A stretch of DNA of 35,976 bases from Patescibacteria group bacterium (GCA_028688375.1 JAQTYG010000009.1:1-35976), one strand, 5' to 3'; positions 16,919-24,201 are shown, counted from the stretch's first letter. The notes: a model not told the origin generated them from the sequence alone. Made by a program: numbers and translations.

Positions 16919-16966
16919 CCACTACATCTAGTGATACAACCTTATTCCGAACACAAGATGTTGTAT
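16919..16966. promoter_or_regulatory. Tandem NrdR boxes upstream of nrdD
   Basis: CCACTACATCTAGTGA (16919-16934) and ACACAAGATGTTGTAT (16951-16966) match the NrdR-box consensus acaCwAtATaTwGtgt at 12 and 13 of 16 positions. They are separated by 16 bp, three helical turns start to start, the spacing seen for NrdR operators elsewhere. This predicts repression of nrdDG by NrdR when dATP is high. An nrdR gene is not in the window. Confidence 0.72.
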
Positions 16967-17062
16967 TTTTGCGAGCCGTTTAATTATAGCACTTTTTGTC
17001 AAACGGCGCCAAATGGCTTTTTTTTCTCTCAACCCAGCCAAGTCTTTGGCCGGCCAAAAAAG

Positions 17063-17071
17063 TTATCCACA
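17063..17071 (+). other. Perfect DnaA-box-like 9-mer
   Basis: TTATCCACA occurs upstream of ruvB. It is a single copy with no cluster or AT-rich unwinding element next to it, so it probably has no origin function. A regulatory role cannot be excluded. Confidence 0.25.
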
Positions 17072-17127
17072 GAAAAAAATTTTGCAAACAAGATATTTTT
17101 TTATCCGGGTGACTCTCGGACAATTTA

Positions 17128-17156
17128 TGGACTTTTCCGGCGCCATATACTACAAT
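17128..17156 (+). promoter_or_regulatory. Probable ruvB promoter
   Basis: TGGACT and TACAAT are spaced 17 bp apart. The ATG follows the -10 by 9 bp, giving a leader of only a few bases. An overlapping TATACT at 17146 is an alternative -10. Confidence 0.4.
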
Positions 17157-17165
17157 ACCGACACT

Positions 17166-18194
17166 ATGCATGAAGAATTTGACAGCGAAAACTTAACCGC
17201 GCCCTCGGCCCAAGCCGAAGAGGTAGTGTTTGAGAACACTCTCCGCCCGGCCGAGCTCAAGGATTTTGTCGGCCAGGAACAAATCAAACAAAACCTAAAT
17301 ATTTCCATCCAGGCGGCCAAAAAACGGGCCGAACCGCTGGAGCATATTTTACTTTACGGCAATCCCGGCCTGGGCAAAACCACTCTCGCCCACATTATCG
17401 CCAAAGAAATGAACGCGGGCGTCAAAGTTACCTCCGGCCCGGCCCTGGAAAAGGTCGGGGACCTGGCGGCCATCCTCTCCAACCTGGAAGCGGGCGAAGT
17501 TTTGTTCATTGACGAAATTCATCGGTTGAATAAAACCATCGAAGAGGTGCTTTACCCGGCCATGGAAGATTATTCCCTGGATATTATCATCGGTTCCGGT
17601 CCGGCCGCCCGCACCATTCGCATGCCTTTGAACCGTTTTACCCTGATTGGCGCCACCACCAAGATGAGCATGTTGTCCGGGCCCCTGCGCGACCGCTTTG
17701 GCCACAGTTTCCATCTGAATTTTTACGAGCAAGGCGATATTGAAAAAATCTTGGCGCGCAACGCGCAAATTTTGAATGTGTCCATCGACCCGGAATCCAC
17801 GGCGCTCATTTCCAGCCGAGCGCGCCGAACGCCTCGCGTGGCCAATCGTCTGCTCAAGCGCGTCCGCGACTTCGCCGAAGTCCACAACAACGGCGCGATT
17901 GACCCGACCGCCGCCAAAAGCGCCTTAGCGCTTCTGTCCATTGACGAATACGGCCTGGATGACATTGACCGCCGATTGCTGGCGACCATGATAGAAAAAT
18001 TTGCCGGCGGGCCGGTCGGACTAAACACTCTGGCCGCGGCCGCGGCCGAGGAAATGGATACGATTGAAGATGTCTATGAACCGTACCTGTTGCAAACCGG
18101 ATTTTTGGAGCGCACTTCGCGCGGACGCAAGGCCACGCCGCTCGCCTACAAACACTTAGGTTTTGAGGAACCAAAAAATAATACGCTGTTTTAA
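17166..18194 (+). CDS. ruvB: Holliday junction branch-migration helicase RuvB
   Basis: AAA+ motor that drives branch migration with RuvA during recombination and fork repair. I start it at 17166 (MHEEFDSENLT). The longer ORF-track version adds non-conserved residues across the promoter. At 342 aa it has normal length. Walker A is GNPGLGKTT (residues 65-73), Walker B LFIDEIHRLNK, sensor 1 GATTKMSMLSGPLRDRFG, arginine finger in the SGPLRDRF region, and C-terminal winged helix QTGFLERTSRGRKATPLAYKHL. ruvA and ruvC are not adjacent. It is divergent from nrdD, sharing an intergenic region of about 300 bp. Confidence 0.95.
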   Translation: MHEEFDSENLTAPSAQAEEVVFENTLRPAELKDFVGQEQIKQNLNISIQAAKKRAEPLEHILLYGNPGLGKTTLAHIIAKEMNAGVKVTSGPALEKVGDLAAILSNLEAGEVLFIDEIHRLNKTIEEVLYPAMEDYSLDIIIGSGPAARTIRMPLNRFTLIGATTKMSMLSGPLRDRFGHSFHLNFYEQGDIEKILARNAQILNVSIDPESTALISSRARRTPRVANRLLKRVRDFAEVHNNGAIDPTAAKSALALLSIDEYGLDDIDRRLLATMIEKFAGGPVGLNTLAAAAAEEMDTIEDVYEPYLLQTGFLERTSRGRKATPLAYKHLGFEEPKNNTLF

Positions 18195-18312
18195 CAATCC
18201 GAAATTTTTAATTTTTGAATTTTTAAATAATTTTTAATGTCTTAATTTTTAAACATTAAAAATTAGAGATTATTTATAAAATTAAAAATTATAAAATTAA
18301 AAAATTTTCGTT

Positions 18313-18585
18313 ATGCTCACCCTTCCTCTTTACGTTTTTCTCATCATCTATTTTGTTTTCCTATTTTTCTTCGGCCTGTTTTTCTTAATTAATATCGCCC
18401 ATCTTTATCAAACCGCCGCGCTTACTGTCGCCAGTTTTATCGTTACTTTAATTATGCTGGCGGCCATCGCCATTATTATTTGGGCCACCTGGTATTTATT
18501 GCAAAACACCGATTGGACGCAAACCGTCACTCTTTTTGATTCTTCTTGGTTTAGCGGCCTTTTGTCTTTTAATCAAACAATCTAA
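18313..18585 (+). CDS. Small two-helix membrane protein, unknown function
   Basis: 90 aa, almost entirely two hydrophobic segments (LPLYVFLIIYFVFLFFFGLFFLIN and ALTVASFIVTLIMLAAIAIIIWATWYLL), then a short polar end. It lies 11 bp upstream of the PH-domain-like membrane protein gene, so the two are probably co-expressed. The 118-bp gap after ruvB is an A/T low-complexity tract with TTTTTAA-type inverted repeats. No family is recognised. Confidence 0.6.
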   Translation: MLTLPLYVFLIIYFVFLFFFGLFFLINIAHLYQTAALTVASFIVTLIMLAAIAIIIWATWYLLQNTDWTQTVTLFDSSWFSGLLSFNQTI

Positions 18586-18596
18586 ATTTTCACACT

Positions 18597-19151
18597 ATGG
18601 GCATTGATTCTTTCATCCACACAAAAGATTACGAAAAAATTTTATATCGCCTGCGCCGGCATCCTTTTACTTTTATCCCGGCCATATTGCTGTTATTAGT
18701 TTTGCTGGCTCTACCCCTCGGTCTCTACTGGATGCTAACAGTCAATTTTACCGCCTGGCTGGCCAGCCCGATCGGTCTGACGATTTTAATACTATTCGCC
18801 AGTATTTATTATCTTTCGGTTATTCTTTATTTCTTCACTTATTTTATTACTTTTTATCTGGACGTGCTGATTGTCACCAATGACCGCCTGGTGGATGTTG
18901 ACCAAAACAGTTTGTTCTCCCGCGTCGTGGCCGAAGTGGATTTATTTCAAATTCAAGACGCCACTTCGGAAATAAAAGGAATTTTTCCCACCATGTTTAA
19001 TTACGGCAACGTACTGATCCAAACCGCCGGCACCGTGCCGAAATTTTCTTTGCATAACATCCCCCGCCCGCATGATATCCGACAAATGTTGCTGGATTTA
19101 TCCGCCGAAGATAAAAAATACCATAGTGAGTTGGTGAATAAAAAGGAGTAA
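18597..19151 (+). CDS. Membrane protein with bacterial PH-like (bPH_2) domain
   Basis: 184 aa. Two transmembrane helices (PAILLLLVLLALPLGLYWML and IGLTILILFASIYYLSVILYFFTYF) are followed by a beta-rich segment, LDVLIVTNDRLVDVDQNSLFSRVVAEVDLFQIQDATSEIKG, which matches the pattern of YdbS/YdbT-type bPH domains (TNxRLI...F.R...E..L..I.DV). Known members are membrane-anchored with unknown biochemical function. The C-terminus ends in charged residues in a predicted cytosolic tail. A terminator follows. Confidence 0.65.
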   Translation: MGIDSFIHTKDYEKILYRLRRHPFTFIPAILLLLVLLALPLGLYWMLTVNFTAWLASPIGLTILILFASIYYLSVILYFFTYFITFYLDVLIVTNDRLVDVDQNSLFSRVVAEVDLFQIQDATSEIKGIFPTMFNYGNVLIQTAGTVPKFSLHNIPRPHDIRQMLLDLSAEDKKYHSELVNKKE

Positions 19152-19204
19152 GCCCCGACGCAAGGTCGGGGTCCCGACTCCGCCGGCTGGCGGACGTCGG
19201 GAGA
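19144..19204. repeat. Dispersed palindromic repeat, copy 1
   Basis: AGCCCCGACGCAAGGTCGGG followed by GTCCCGACTCCGCC...GGCGGACGTCGGG forms two adjacent hairpins. Related units occur at 22137-22185 and 24758-24840. It overlaps the last codons of the upstream gene. Confidence 0.6.
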
Positions 19205-19206
19205 AT

Positions 19207-19244
19207 AAAAAAACCGCTCTGACGTAGCATCGGGGCGGTTTTTT
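19207..19244. terminator. Bidirectional intrinsic terminator
   Basis: AAAAAACCGCTC and GGGCGGTTTTTT pair around a 14-base loop, with U tracts on both strands. It serves the bPH gene from the left and the reverse transcriptase gene from the right (its stop lies 3 bp away). Confidence 0.8.
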
Positions 19245-19246
19245 AA

Positions 19247-20320
19247 TTATTTTTTGGTAATCCAATAATCCATCAATAATTTCTGCCGCAACTTAAAAGC
19301 GTTCCCGTGCTTCAACATGCCCAAGTAAGACTGCACTGCTTCCTCTTTTGAGTTTTCATCTATCCGCGCAAACATCCTTTGCTTTGTCGCCCGCCGCAAA
19401 ACACGATGGCCGGGGAAGTTAACCCAGCCGAGAAAATCCACGCCGGATGAATATGTTTGGATAAAAACTTTTTTGTCGTGCAAACGCAATTTCAGCCGCA
19501 ACTCTAAAAATTCAGCAATTCGCGGAATAATATTTTCCAGCCAATCCCTGTCCGCCGACAAAATAGCAAAATCATCGGCATAACGGATATATTTTTTCGC
19601 GCGCAAATTATGTTTCACCCATTGGTCTAATTCATTCAAATATACATTGGCGAATAATTGCGAAGTCAAATTGCCGAGTGGCAGGCCGACTTTGTCATCC
19701 CCGTGAAAACGGGGATCCAACGGCGACTGGATTCCCGCCTGCGCGGGAATGACAAACGAGTGTGGACAACGCGCGGTTTCAAAACTCCCCACCACCTCCC
19801 CCAGCAACCACAAAACATTCACATCCGCAACATGCTCGCCCAAAATCCCCAGCAAAACATCATGGTCAATACTGGCGAAAAACTTACGAATATCGCCTTT
19901 CAATACCCAGCAGGTCCGATGATCATTTCGGCTTTCGCTCCGCGCCATCTGATTGAATCGCTTCACCGCCTTGTGTGTGCCTTTGTCCAGTCGGCACGAA
20001 TACGAATCGGCAATAAATATCCGGTCAAAAAACGGATATAACACGCGGTAAATGGCGTGATGTAGAAGACGGTCGCGCACGCTGGCTTTGTGAATCTGGC
20101 GCGGTTTTGGGTCGCTGATATTAAACGCTTCGTATGGTCCGTGCCGATAAGTCCGATTGGCCAAATCCTCGTGAAGAGATTTAATATTGTCGGCCAGAGT
20201 ATATTCAAACGCCAAAACATCCAGTTTCCTTTTTTTACCGACAACAAACTCGCCCCAGGCGAGAAATAAATTTTTCATTGAAATTATATCTTCAAAACTA
20301 TGGACCAATCTACTCTTCAT
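19247..20320 (-). CDS. DGR-type reverse transcriptase
   Basis: Copies the template RNA (TR) into cDNA with adenine-specific errors and drives replacement of variable repeats in the target genes. 357 aa. The opening FEDIISMKNLFLAWGEFVVGKKRK and PKPRQIHKASVRDRLLHHAIY are typical of DGR enzymes. Motif A is GDIRKFFASID. The motif-B segment is LPLGNLTSQLFANVYL (residues 213-228), with the DGR hallmark GxxxSQ in place of the retroviral or group II form. The catalytic YADD is at 247-250. A 20-residue insertion encoded by a palindromic repeat (190-209) lies just before motif B. I keep the start at 20320 because residues 8-14 are conserved in the family; M15 (20278) is the alternative. The start overlaps avd head to head by 21 bp. 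Confidence 0.92.
   Translation of the reverse strand: MKSRLVHSFEDIISMKNLFLAWGEFVVGKKRKLDVLAFEYTLADNIKSLHEDLANRTYRHGPYEAFNISDPKPRQIHKASVRDRLLHHAIYRVLYPFFDRIFIADSYSCRLDKGTHKAVKRFNQMARSESRNDHRTCWVLKGDIRKFFASIDHDVLLGILGEHVADVNVLWLLGEVVGSFETARCPHSFVIPAQAGIQSPLDPRFHGDDKVGLPLGNLTSQLFANVYLNELDQWVKHNLRAKKYIRYADDFAILSADRDWLENIIPRIAEFLELRLKLRLHDKKVFIQTYSSGVDFLGWVNFPGHRVLRRATKQRMFARIDENSKEEAVQSYLGMLKHGNAFKLRQKLLMDYWITKK
19691..19756. repeat. Palindromic repeat inserted in frame in the reverse transcriptase
   Basis: TTTGTCAT...ATGACAAA ends flank two hairpins (CCCCGTGAAAACGGGG and TTCCCGCCTGCGCGGGAA). On the minus strand it reads VIPAQAGIQSPLDPRFHGDD, the translation of the widespread GTCATTCCCGCG-type bacterial repeat. 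The unit is 60 bp (20 codons) without stops, so the enzyme stays open. It is comparable in behaviour to Rickettsia palindromic elements inside genes. Confidence 0.8.
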
Positions 20321-20701
20321 ATAAAAACAAATCTCTCAACCCCCCCCCAAGGCAATTTAGACGCAAGCAAACTTCCGATAGTAATTAAACTAAGCGTGAG
20401 TTATAAACAATGGCACGAATATTTAATCGCCCTCCCCCGCCACACGCGCTTTACCATCGGCAGTAAAATTGACAGTTTGTTCGCCGACTGTTTGGAACTT
20501 TCGCTCATGGCCGGATACGCCCCGCGCGATAAAAAATCAGAAGTGGCGCGACGCTTAAGCGTAAAATTTGACGCCTTAAAATTTTTTCTGAAACTGCTTT
20601 GGGAAATAAAAGGGCTGGATAATAGAAAATATACCACGCTCTCGCCACACCTAAACGAAATCGGCAAAATGATCGGCGGGTGGATGAAAATGCTTGGATA
20701 A
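20300..20701 (+). CDS. avd: Avd-like DGR accessory protein (four-helix bundle)
   Basis: 133 aa. The family pattern is visible: LPIVIKL..YKQWHEYL, LPRHTRFTIGSKIDSLF, LELSLMAGYAPRDKK, RLSVKFDALKFFLKLLWEIKGLDNRKYTTLS and LNEIGKMIGGWMKML. Avd forms a pentameric barrel that binds the reverse transcriptase and template RNA and is needed for mutagenic retrohoming in the phage model. Here the gene is on the strand opposite the reverse transcriptase and TR, and the two genes' 5' ends overlap. A run of nine Cs lies in codons 14-17. No Shine-Dalgarno site. A hairpin terminator follows. Confidence 0.85.
   Translation: MDQSTLHIKTNLSTPPQGNLDASKLPIVIKLSVSYKQWHEYLIALPRHTRFTIGSKIDSLFADCLELSLMAGYAPRDKKSEVARRLSVKFDALKFFLKLLWEIKGLDNRKYTTLSPHLNEIGKMIGGWMKMLG
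20340..20348 (+). repeat. C9 homopolymer at the avd N-terminus / RT leader
   Basis: Nine consecutive C residues encode T-P-P-Q in Avd and form a G9 tract about 20 bases upstream of the reverse transcriptase start on the other strand. Slippage by one base would frameshift avd. Confidence 0.7.
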
Positions 20702-20716
20702 TTTTTTTATACGCAA

Positions 20717-20740
20717 AAGGGTGCTCGCGCACCCTTGTTA
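20717..20740. terminator. Hairpin between avd and the template repeat
   Basis: AAGGGTGC-tcgc-GCACCCTT is a perfect 8-bp stem. On the plus strand it is followed by a weak T-rich stretch after avd. On the minus strand it follows the template repeat by about 19 bp and is trailed by TTTTGCG, so it may also shape the 3' end of the template RNA. Confidence 0.6.
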
Positions 20741-20754
20741 TATTTTCCCACCAT

Positions 20755-20868
20755 CAGCGGGAAGACGCCCAAGTTGTCGTTGCGGTTGTCGTCCCAGTTG
20801 TCGTTGCAGTTGAGCCCGGTCTCATCGAAGTCACCGAGGTTGAGCCGGTTGCCGTCCGAGTTGCGGGT
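20755..20868 (-). other. DGR template repeat (TR)
   Basis: 114 bp, read on the minus strand like the reverse transcriptase, and rich in AAC codons (conceptual translation TRNSDGNRLNLGDF...NDNLGVFPL). It aligns without gaps to VR1 (21264-21377) and VR2 (25132-25245). It holds 28 adenines. By hand, all 16 VR1 and all 14 VR2 differences fall on them. The invariant end GTCTTCCCGCTG is the likely initiation-of-mutagenic-homology side. An ATG directly precedes it in the same frame as the VRs, giving a 54-codon ORF (20707-20871) that may be a relic of a target gene. Confidence 0.93.
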
Positions 20869-21001
20869 CATAATATGCCGTCAATCATCCAGAACACCAC
20901 CTTTTGTCCGCATAATGCCAATCAACAGAAGCAGACTCAAGATTGAATATAATTTGAAATCTAAAATTTACTAACTAACGGCACGGGGTGTGAAAATAAT
21001 A

Positions 21002-21062
21002 CAAAGATAATTAATATGCCGGGGCAATCCTTGAACGGCTCCGTTCGAATTATTTATCTTTG
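21002..21062. other. Structured element between target gene 1 and TR
   Basis: CAAAGATAATTAAT and ATTATTTATCTTTG pair imperfectly around an inner GAACGG/CCGTTC hairpin. It lies about 135 bp on the 5' side of TR (minus strand), in a 370-bp non-coding region that also holds direct repeats GCCGGCATC and a TATAAT at about 21115-21125. It may be part of the template RNA leader. Confidence 0.4.
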
Positions 21063-21138
21063 GCAACTGCCGGCCGGCATCCGTGAACGCCGGCATCTTG
21101 CGACGCAGTGGGTATATTATAATGAAAAAATAAAAATT

Positions 21139-21174
21139 AAAAAAGGGCCCGAGATACCGAAGTACCAAGGGCCC
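21139..21174 (-). terminator. Terminator of DGR target gene 1
   Basis: GGGCCC...GGTAC-TTCG-GTATC...GGGCCC followed by TTTTTT on the minus strand, downstream of the target gene. A near-identical structure follows target gene 2. Confidence 0.8.
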
Positions 21175-21182
21175 AAGCGAAG

Positions 21183-21218
21183 CCCCGCACCGACCGCCGA
21201 AAGCGGTCTGGTGCGGGG
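21183..21218. other. Hairpin downstream of VR1
   Basis: CCCCGCACC-GACCG paired with CGGTC-t-GGTGCGGGG closes a GAAA-type loop. It starts 45 bp past the end of VR1. An identical 36-bp copy follows VR2. DGR targets in the phage model need a hairpin or cruciform just downstream of VR, so a homing role is plausible. Confidence 0.6.
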
Positions 21219-21242
21219 GACCTAACGAAAGAGCCAAGCGTC

Positions 21243-21956
21243 CTAGGAACCAAGCTCCACCCCCAGCGGGAAGACGCCCAAGGAGCCGTAGCGGTGGTCG
21301 TCCCAGGTGACGTAGCAGTGGAGCCCGGCCTCATCGAAGCCACCGAGGTGGAGCCGGGAGCCGACCGAGTAGCGGGTATCCGTCCGCACCCAGTCGGTGT
21401 TGAGCGGGGCGCGCTCACCCGTGCGCTTGAAGTGCGCCATGATGAGACCGGCGACGAGAGCCGCCGAGCCGAACGAGGCGCAGTGGCTCGCGGGCAAACC
21501 GTACTTCTCGCGAAGCTCGACGAGCGCCTGCATCTGCTCCTCGGCGTTCTTCTTCGTCGCGACCATGCGCGGGATGAAGAACACCAAGCAGTCGACCGTG
21601 GGCTCGTCGTTCTTGAGCTCCCAGTCCTGTAGGTAGCTGAACTTCTCGTAGCAGGGGCCGGCGAGGGGGGCGTGCAACTTCAGGGTGAAGCCGGCCTTCA
21701 CTGCCCAGAGGACCGGGCCGGTGTAGCCCAGGTCGCTCGCGAGCTTGCGCCACTTCGCGACCGCGCCCACGAGGTGGGCCGGAGCGTCCTTGTCGTCGAC
21801 GTGCGTGAAGAAGGTGTTCTCCACGGCCGCGCGGACCAGACCAGCGACGAACTCCTTGAACTCCTTGCCCTTCTCCACCAACACGGATTGCTCCTCATCA
21901 GAGAGACCGGTGATGATGGCGGCGATGGCGTTGAACGAAGCCTTGCGGTTTGCCAT
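21243..21956 (-). CDS. DGR target protein 1 (variable C-terminus)
   Basis: I start it at 21956 (MANRKASFNAI), with AAAGGAG 8 bases upstream. 237 aa. Residues from about KWRKLASDLGYTGPVLWAVKAG to the end are almost identical to target 2, while the first 75 or so residues (MANRKASFNAIAAIITGLSDEEQ...) are unrelated. The C-terminus (DTRYSVGSRLHLGGFDEAGLHCYVTWDDHRYGSLGVFPLGVELGS) contains VR1. The shared region, with PLNTDWVRTDTR before the VR, fits the C-type-lectin-like ligand-display scaffolds of DGR targets, but the fold is inferred. No signal peptide or membrane helix is evident, so location is uncertain. It is GC-rich compared with the RT and avd genes. A strong promoter lies at 22108-22136. 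Confidence 0.85.
   Translation of the reverse strand: MANRKASFNAIAAIITGLSDEEQSVLVEKGKEFKEFVAGLVRAAVENTFFTHVDDKDAPAHLVGAVAKWRKLASDLGYTGPVLWAVKAGFTLKLHAPLAGPCYEKFSYLQDWELKNDEPTVDCLVFFIPRMVATKKNAEEQMQALVELREKYGLPASHCASFGSAALVAGLIMAHFKRTGERAPLNTDWVRTDTRYSVGSRLHLGGFDEAGLHCYVTWDDHRYGSLGVFPLGVELGS
21264..21377 (-). other. DGR variable repeat VR1
   Basis: 114 bp aligned to TR without gaps. Sixteen substitutions, all at template adenines (A to T 7, A to C 6, A to G 3, minus-strand sense). It encodes the last variable residues before the invariant LGVFPL of target 1. Confidence 0.93.
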
Positions 21957-22107
21957 GACAGACTCCTTTCCCAAAGTGGGATTTTCTCTCAACCGAAGTG
22001 GCCGAGAGGATTGCTAGGATTGTTTATTCCCAGCCTTCTTTTGGTCAATTTGGCTAAGTTGACCCAAAGAAAGCCAGGATATTGAAAAGAACGGTATTTA
22101 ACAAAGT

Positions 22108-22136
22108 AGTATAGCACAAAAACGCCCTTTTGTCAA
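22108..22136 (-). promoter_or_regulatory. Strong promoter of DGR target gene 1
   Basis: TTGACA, 17-bp spacer, TATACT with an upstream TGC (extended -10). It lies about 150 bp before the ATG. The leader contains AGTTGACCCAAAG-type sequence of unknown role. Confidence 0.8.
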
Positions 22137-22185
22137 CCCCGACGTAAAAAGTCAGGGTCCCGACCCCCAAAAGGGGCGTCGGGAG
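22137..22185. repeat. Dispersed palindromic repeat, copy 2
   Basis: CCCCGACGT...AGTCAGGG and GTCCCGACCCCC...GGGGCGTCGGGAGGG. A diverged member of the family at 19144 and 24758, located just upstream of the target 1 promoter. Confidence 0.5.
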
Positions 22186-22222
22186 GGTCTTTCTGGGCTA
22201 AGATAAGCCATTTTTATATTTT

Positions 22223-22248
22223 AAAAAGCCCATATTTCAGGGCTTTTT
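22223..22248 (-). terminator. Terminator of the SpoIID-like gene
   Basis: AAAAAGCCC-tgaaatat-GGGCTTTTT, symmetrical, about 30 bp past the stop codon. Confidence 0.8.
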
Positions 22249-22279
22249 ATTCTTTGTTAATTGTTCTTTGCTCATTCCT

Positions 22280-24160
22280 CTAATACACCCTCGCCACTTC
22301 CGTGCCGGTGTAATAATACCGGAGCAACTGGTCGTAAGTCCAAGCGTCTTTGTCGGCGCGGTTGGCGGCGTCCTGCGCGCTCATGCCGACGCCGTGGCCG
22401 AACATGCTCTGGCCGGCGTCGTATGTGCATTCCACGCTTTGTAGCCACGGCTTATCCGTCCCGCCCCAGACCTGCACCCAAGTGCGCGTCCGCCCATCGG
22501 AATGACCGAAGTACGGCGTGATGACCGGCGTATTGGAATACAACACCATCTCGCCATAAGTCGCTCGCGCCGCTTGCACCACTCTCGGCATCAGCACTTC
22601 GGAATTATATCCCAAATACAATTGGTCGGCCGTGGTCGCCACCACATCGTAGGTGCGCTGGTCGGCCGGGGTGCCGTTATTTATTTGATAATACGCGTAG
22701 GAACGCGCCGCCACGAGTAGCGCCTTGATATATTCCATAGCCGCGCCATTGGAGGTTTCAGCGATGCCGGCGACGTATTCATCCAACAATAATTCGTTTA
22801 CCACCCAAGGCAAAGCGCTTTTGGTGGAAAATTTGTATTCCATCACGTTGCGGTAAGCGTTAAAATTTTTACTGCCTTTCCAGCTGACCAAACGGCTGTA
22901 ACCCGGCAAAGTAAAATAACCGCCCGCTTCCACCGGCACAAAACGCACCGGGTCGCGGACGACAAAACTTAACGAGGCGGCGGTGAAAGTATAAAGTCCG
23001 TCAAAATATTTCACTTCCGCCAGTTCATTGGCGGGAAGAAATCCTTTCAGAATTTCGCCGACATAAATTTGATATTCAAACGGCGATTGAAATTTTACCG
23101 GGTCGTCGGTTTTATACAACCCCACGCGAATTTTCGGTTCGGCAATCAGGGCGCGCGGTCCGGTGTTGAACACCGGTTCGGTATAGCCGATGGGCGCGTC
23201 AGCCGTGACCGTCACCGGCAATTCCAAAGTCCCGCCATCCAAAGTATGGCCATTGGCCGTCAATTGAAAGCGAGCGATGTACGCGCCTTGTTTGGCCGGA
23301 GCGCGAAAATTAAAATTTATTTCCGTCACACCGCCCGGGGTAATTGTTTCTGTTTTCTCAAAAATCTTTTTTTCATTTATCCACGACTGGTCGGCCAGCG
23401 CCACTCGCGTTACTTCGGCAATGGAGACATCGCCTTGCGGACTGCTTCCGGCCTCTTGCCACAAATAATTATTCCAAATCAAAGTGCCGTTATTTATGTA
23501 GCGCACTTTAAAATTAATCTGGTCGCCACCCGGCGCCGAGACGCTTCGCGCGGAAAAGGCCAGCAGATTGGCCTGATACTCTTTGCTCACTTCTTCGGCT
23601 TGGTCATTGGTGCCGGCGGCGGAATTGCCCTCGGCGCTTTCGTCGGCGGCCGGAGTCACGACGGTGGCCGGAATGACTTTGAATTTAATATAAAAATAAC
23701 TGGACTTAATCCATGTTTTATTTTCCGCGGCCAAATAAAAATCCTCGCGGTAATTTCCCGTTTTACTCGGGGCGGTGAATTTTATTTTTATTTCCGCGAT
23801 TTGTCCCGGTTTGGCGGTGGCGGAAATTTTCGCCGGATGGTCTTTGCCGAGCCAGTTGGCGGAAGCGAACGCGCTGGCCCGATAATTTTTATTTACCGTA
23901 TAAGCGGAAACATAATTCGCGCCGGTGGCATACCAGGTCGCCTTGCCGATATTTTTTATTTTAATCGTTACTTCTTTTGTTTGCCCGGCTTGAATCGTAA
24001 TCGGGTCGGGCACTGACTGGCCGGCATAGGCGCCGACATAAGTTAAGTCCTTGAATGGCGGAGGGGTAAAATCAATAGCCAGGACTTTTTCCGCGCCAAA
24101 AAACAAGGCAAAAACCATTGCCAGTGAAAAAAATATTGTACGCTTAAAGGCCATATACAT
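22280..24160 (-). CDS. Secreted SpoIID/LytB-domain protein with two Ig-like domains
   Basis: 626 aa. A signal peptide (FSLAMVFALFFGAEKVLA) is followed by two beta-sandwich domains with the NBR1/Ig-like pattern (ITIQAGQTKEVTIKIKNIGKATW; then VRYINNGTLIWNNYLWQ...INFNFRAPAKQGAYIARFQLTANG). The C-terminal third is a SpoIID domain: WVVNELLLDEYVAGIAE, ALLVAARSYAYYQI, QLYLGYNSEV, ITPYFGHSDGRT and the hallmark GHGVGMSAQDA. SpoIID enzymes are lytic transglycosylases acting on peptidoglycan glycan strands lacking stem peptides. The first Met (24160) or the third residue (24154) may be the start. An extended -10 lies upstream at 24202-24210. Confidence 0.82.
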   Translation of the reverse strand: MYMAFKRTIFFSLAMVFALFFGAEKVLAIDFTPPPFKDLTYVGAYAGQSVPDPITIQAGQTKEVTIKIKNIGKATWYATGANYVSAYTVNKNYRASAFASANWLGKDHPAKISATAKPGQIAEIKIKFTAPSKTGNYREDFYLAAENKTWIKSSYFYIKFKVIPATVVTPAADESAEGNSAAGTNDQAEEVSKEYQANLLAFSARSVSAPGGDQINFKVRYINNGTLIWNNYLWQEAGSSPQGDVSIAEVTRVALADQSWINEKKIFEKTETITPGGVTEINFNFRAPAKQGAYIARFQLTANGHTLDGGTLELPVTVTADAPIGYTEPVFNTGPRALIAEPKIRVGLYKTDDPVKFQSPFEYQIYVGEILKGFLPANELAEVKYFDGLYTFTAASLSFVVRDPVRFVPVEAGGYFTLPGYSRLVSWKGSKNFNAYRNVMEYKFSTKSALPWVVNELLLDEYVAGIAETSNGAAMEYIKALLVAARSYAYYQINNGTPADQRTYDVVATTADQLYLGYNSEVLMPRVVQAARATYGEMVLYSNTPVITPYFGHSDGRTRTWVQVWGGTDKPWLQSVECTYDAGQSMFGHGVGMSAQDAANRADKDAWTYDQLLRYYYTGTEVARVY

Positions 24161-24201
24161 CTAATTACGGCTGACACGGAAATACATGACGGCGAAAGAT
24201 A

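Noticed and set aside
19247-20320. Group II intron or retron reverse transcriptase
   Set aside because: The motif is GxxxSQ, there is no maturase or endonuclease domain and no msr-msd-like region, and a TR/VR pair is present.
20680-20974. Plus-strand ORFs over the template repeat
   Set aside because: Antisense reading of TR (VVVAVVVPVVV), with no family features; the real signal is the TR on the other strand.
21294-22085. Several ORFs opposite the DGR target 1 gene, and likewise at 25151-25890
   Set aside because: Long open frames expected from GC-rich sequence. The minus-strand frame has an RBS, a promoter, and conserved paralogue and VR positions.
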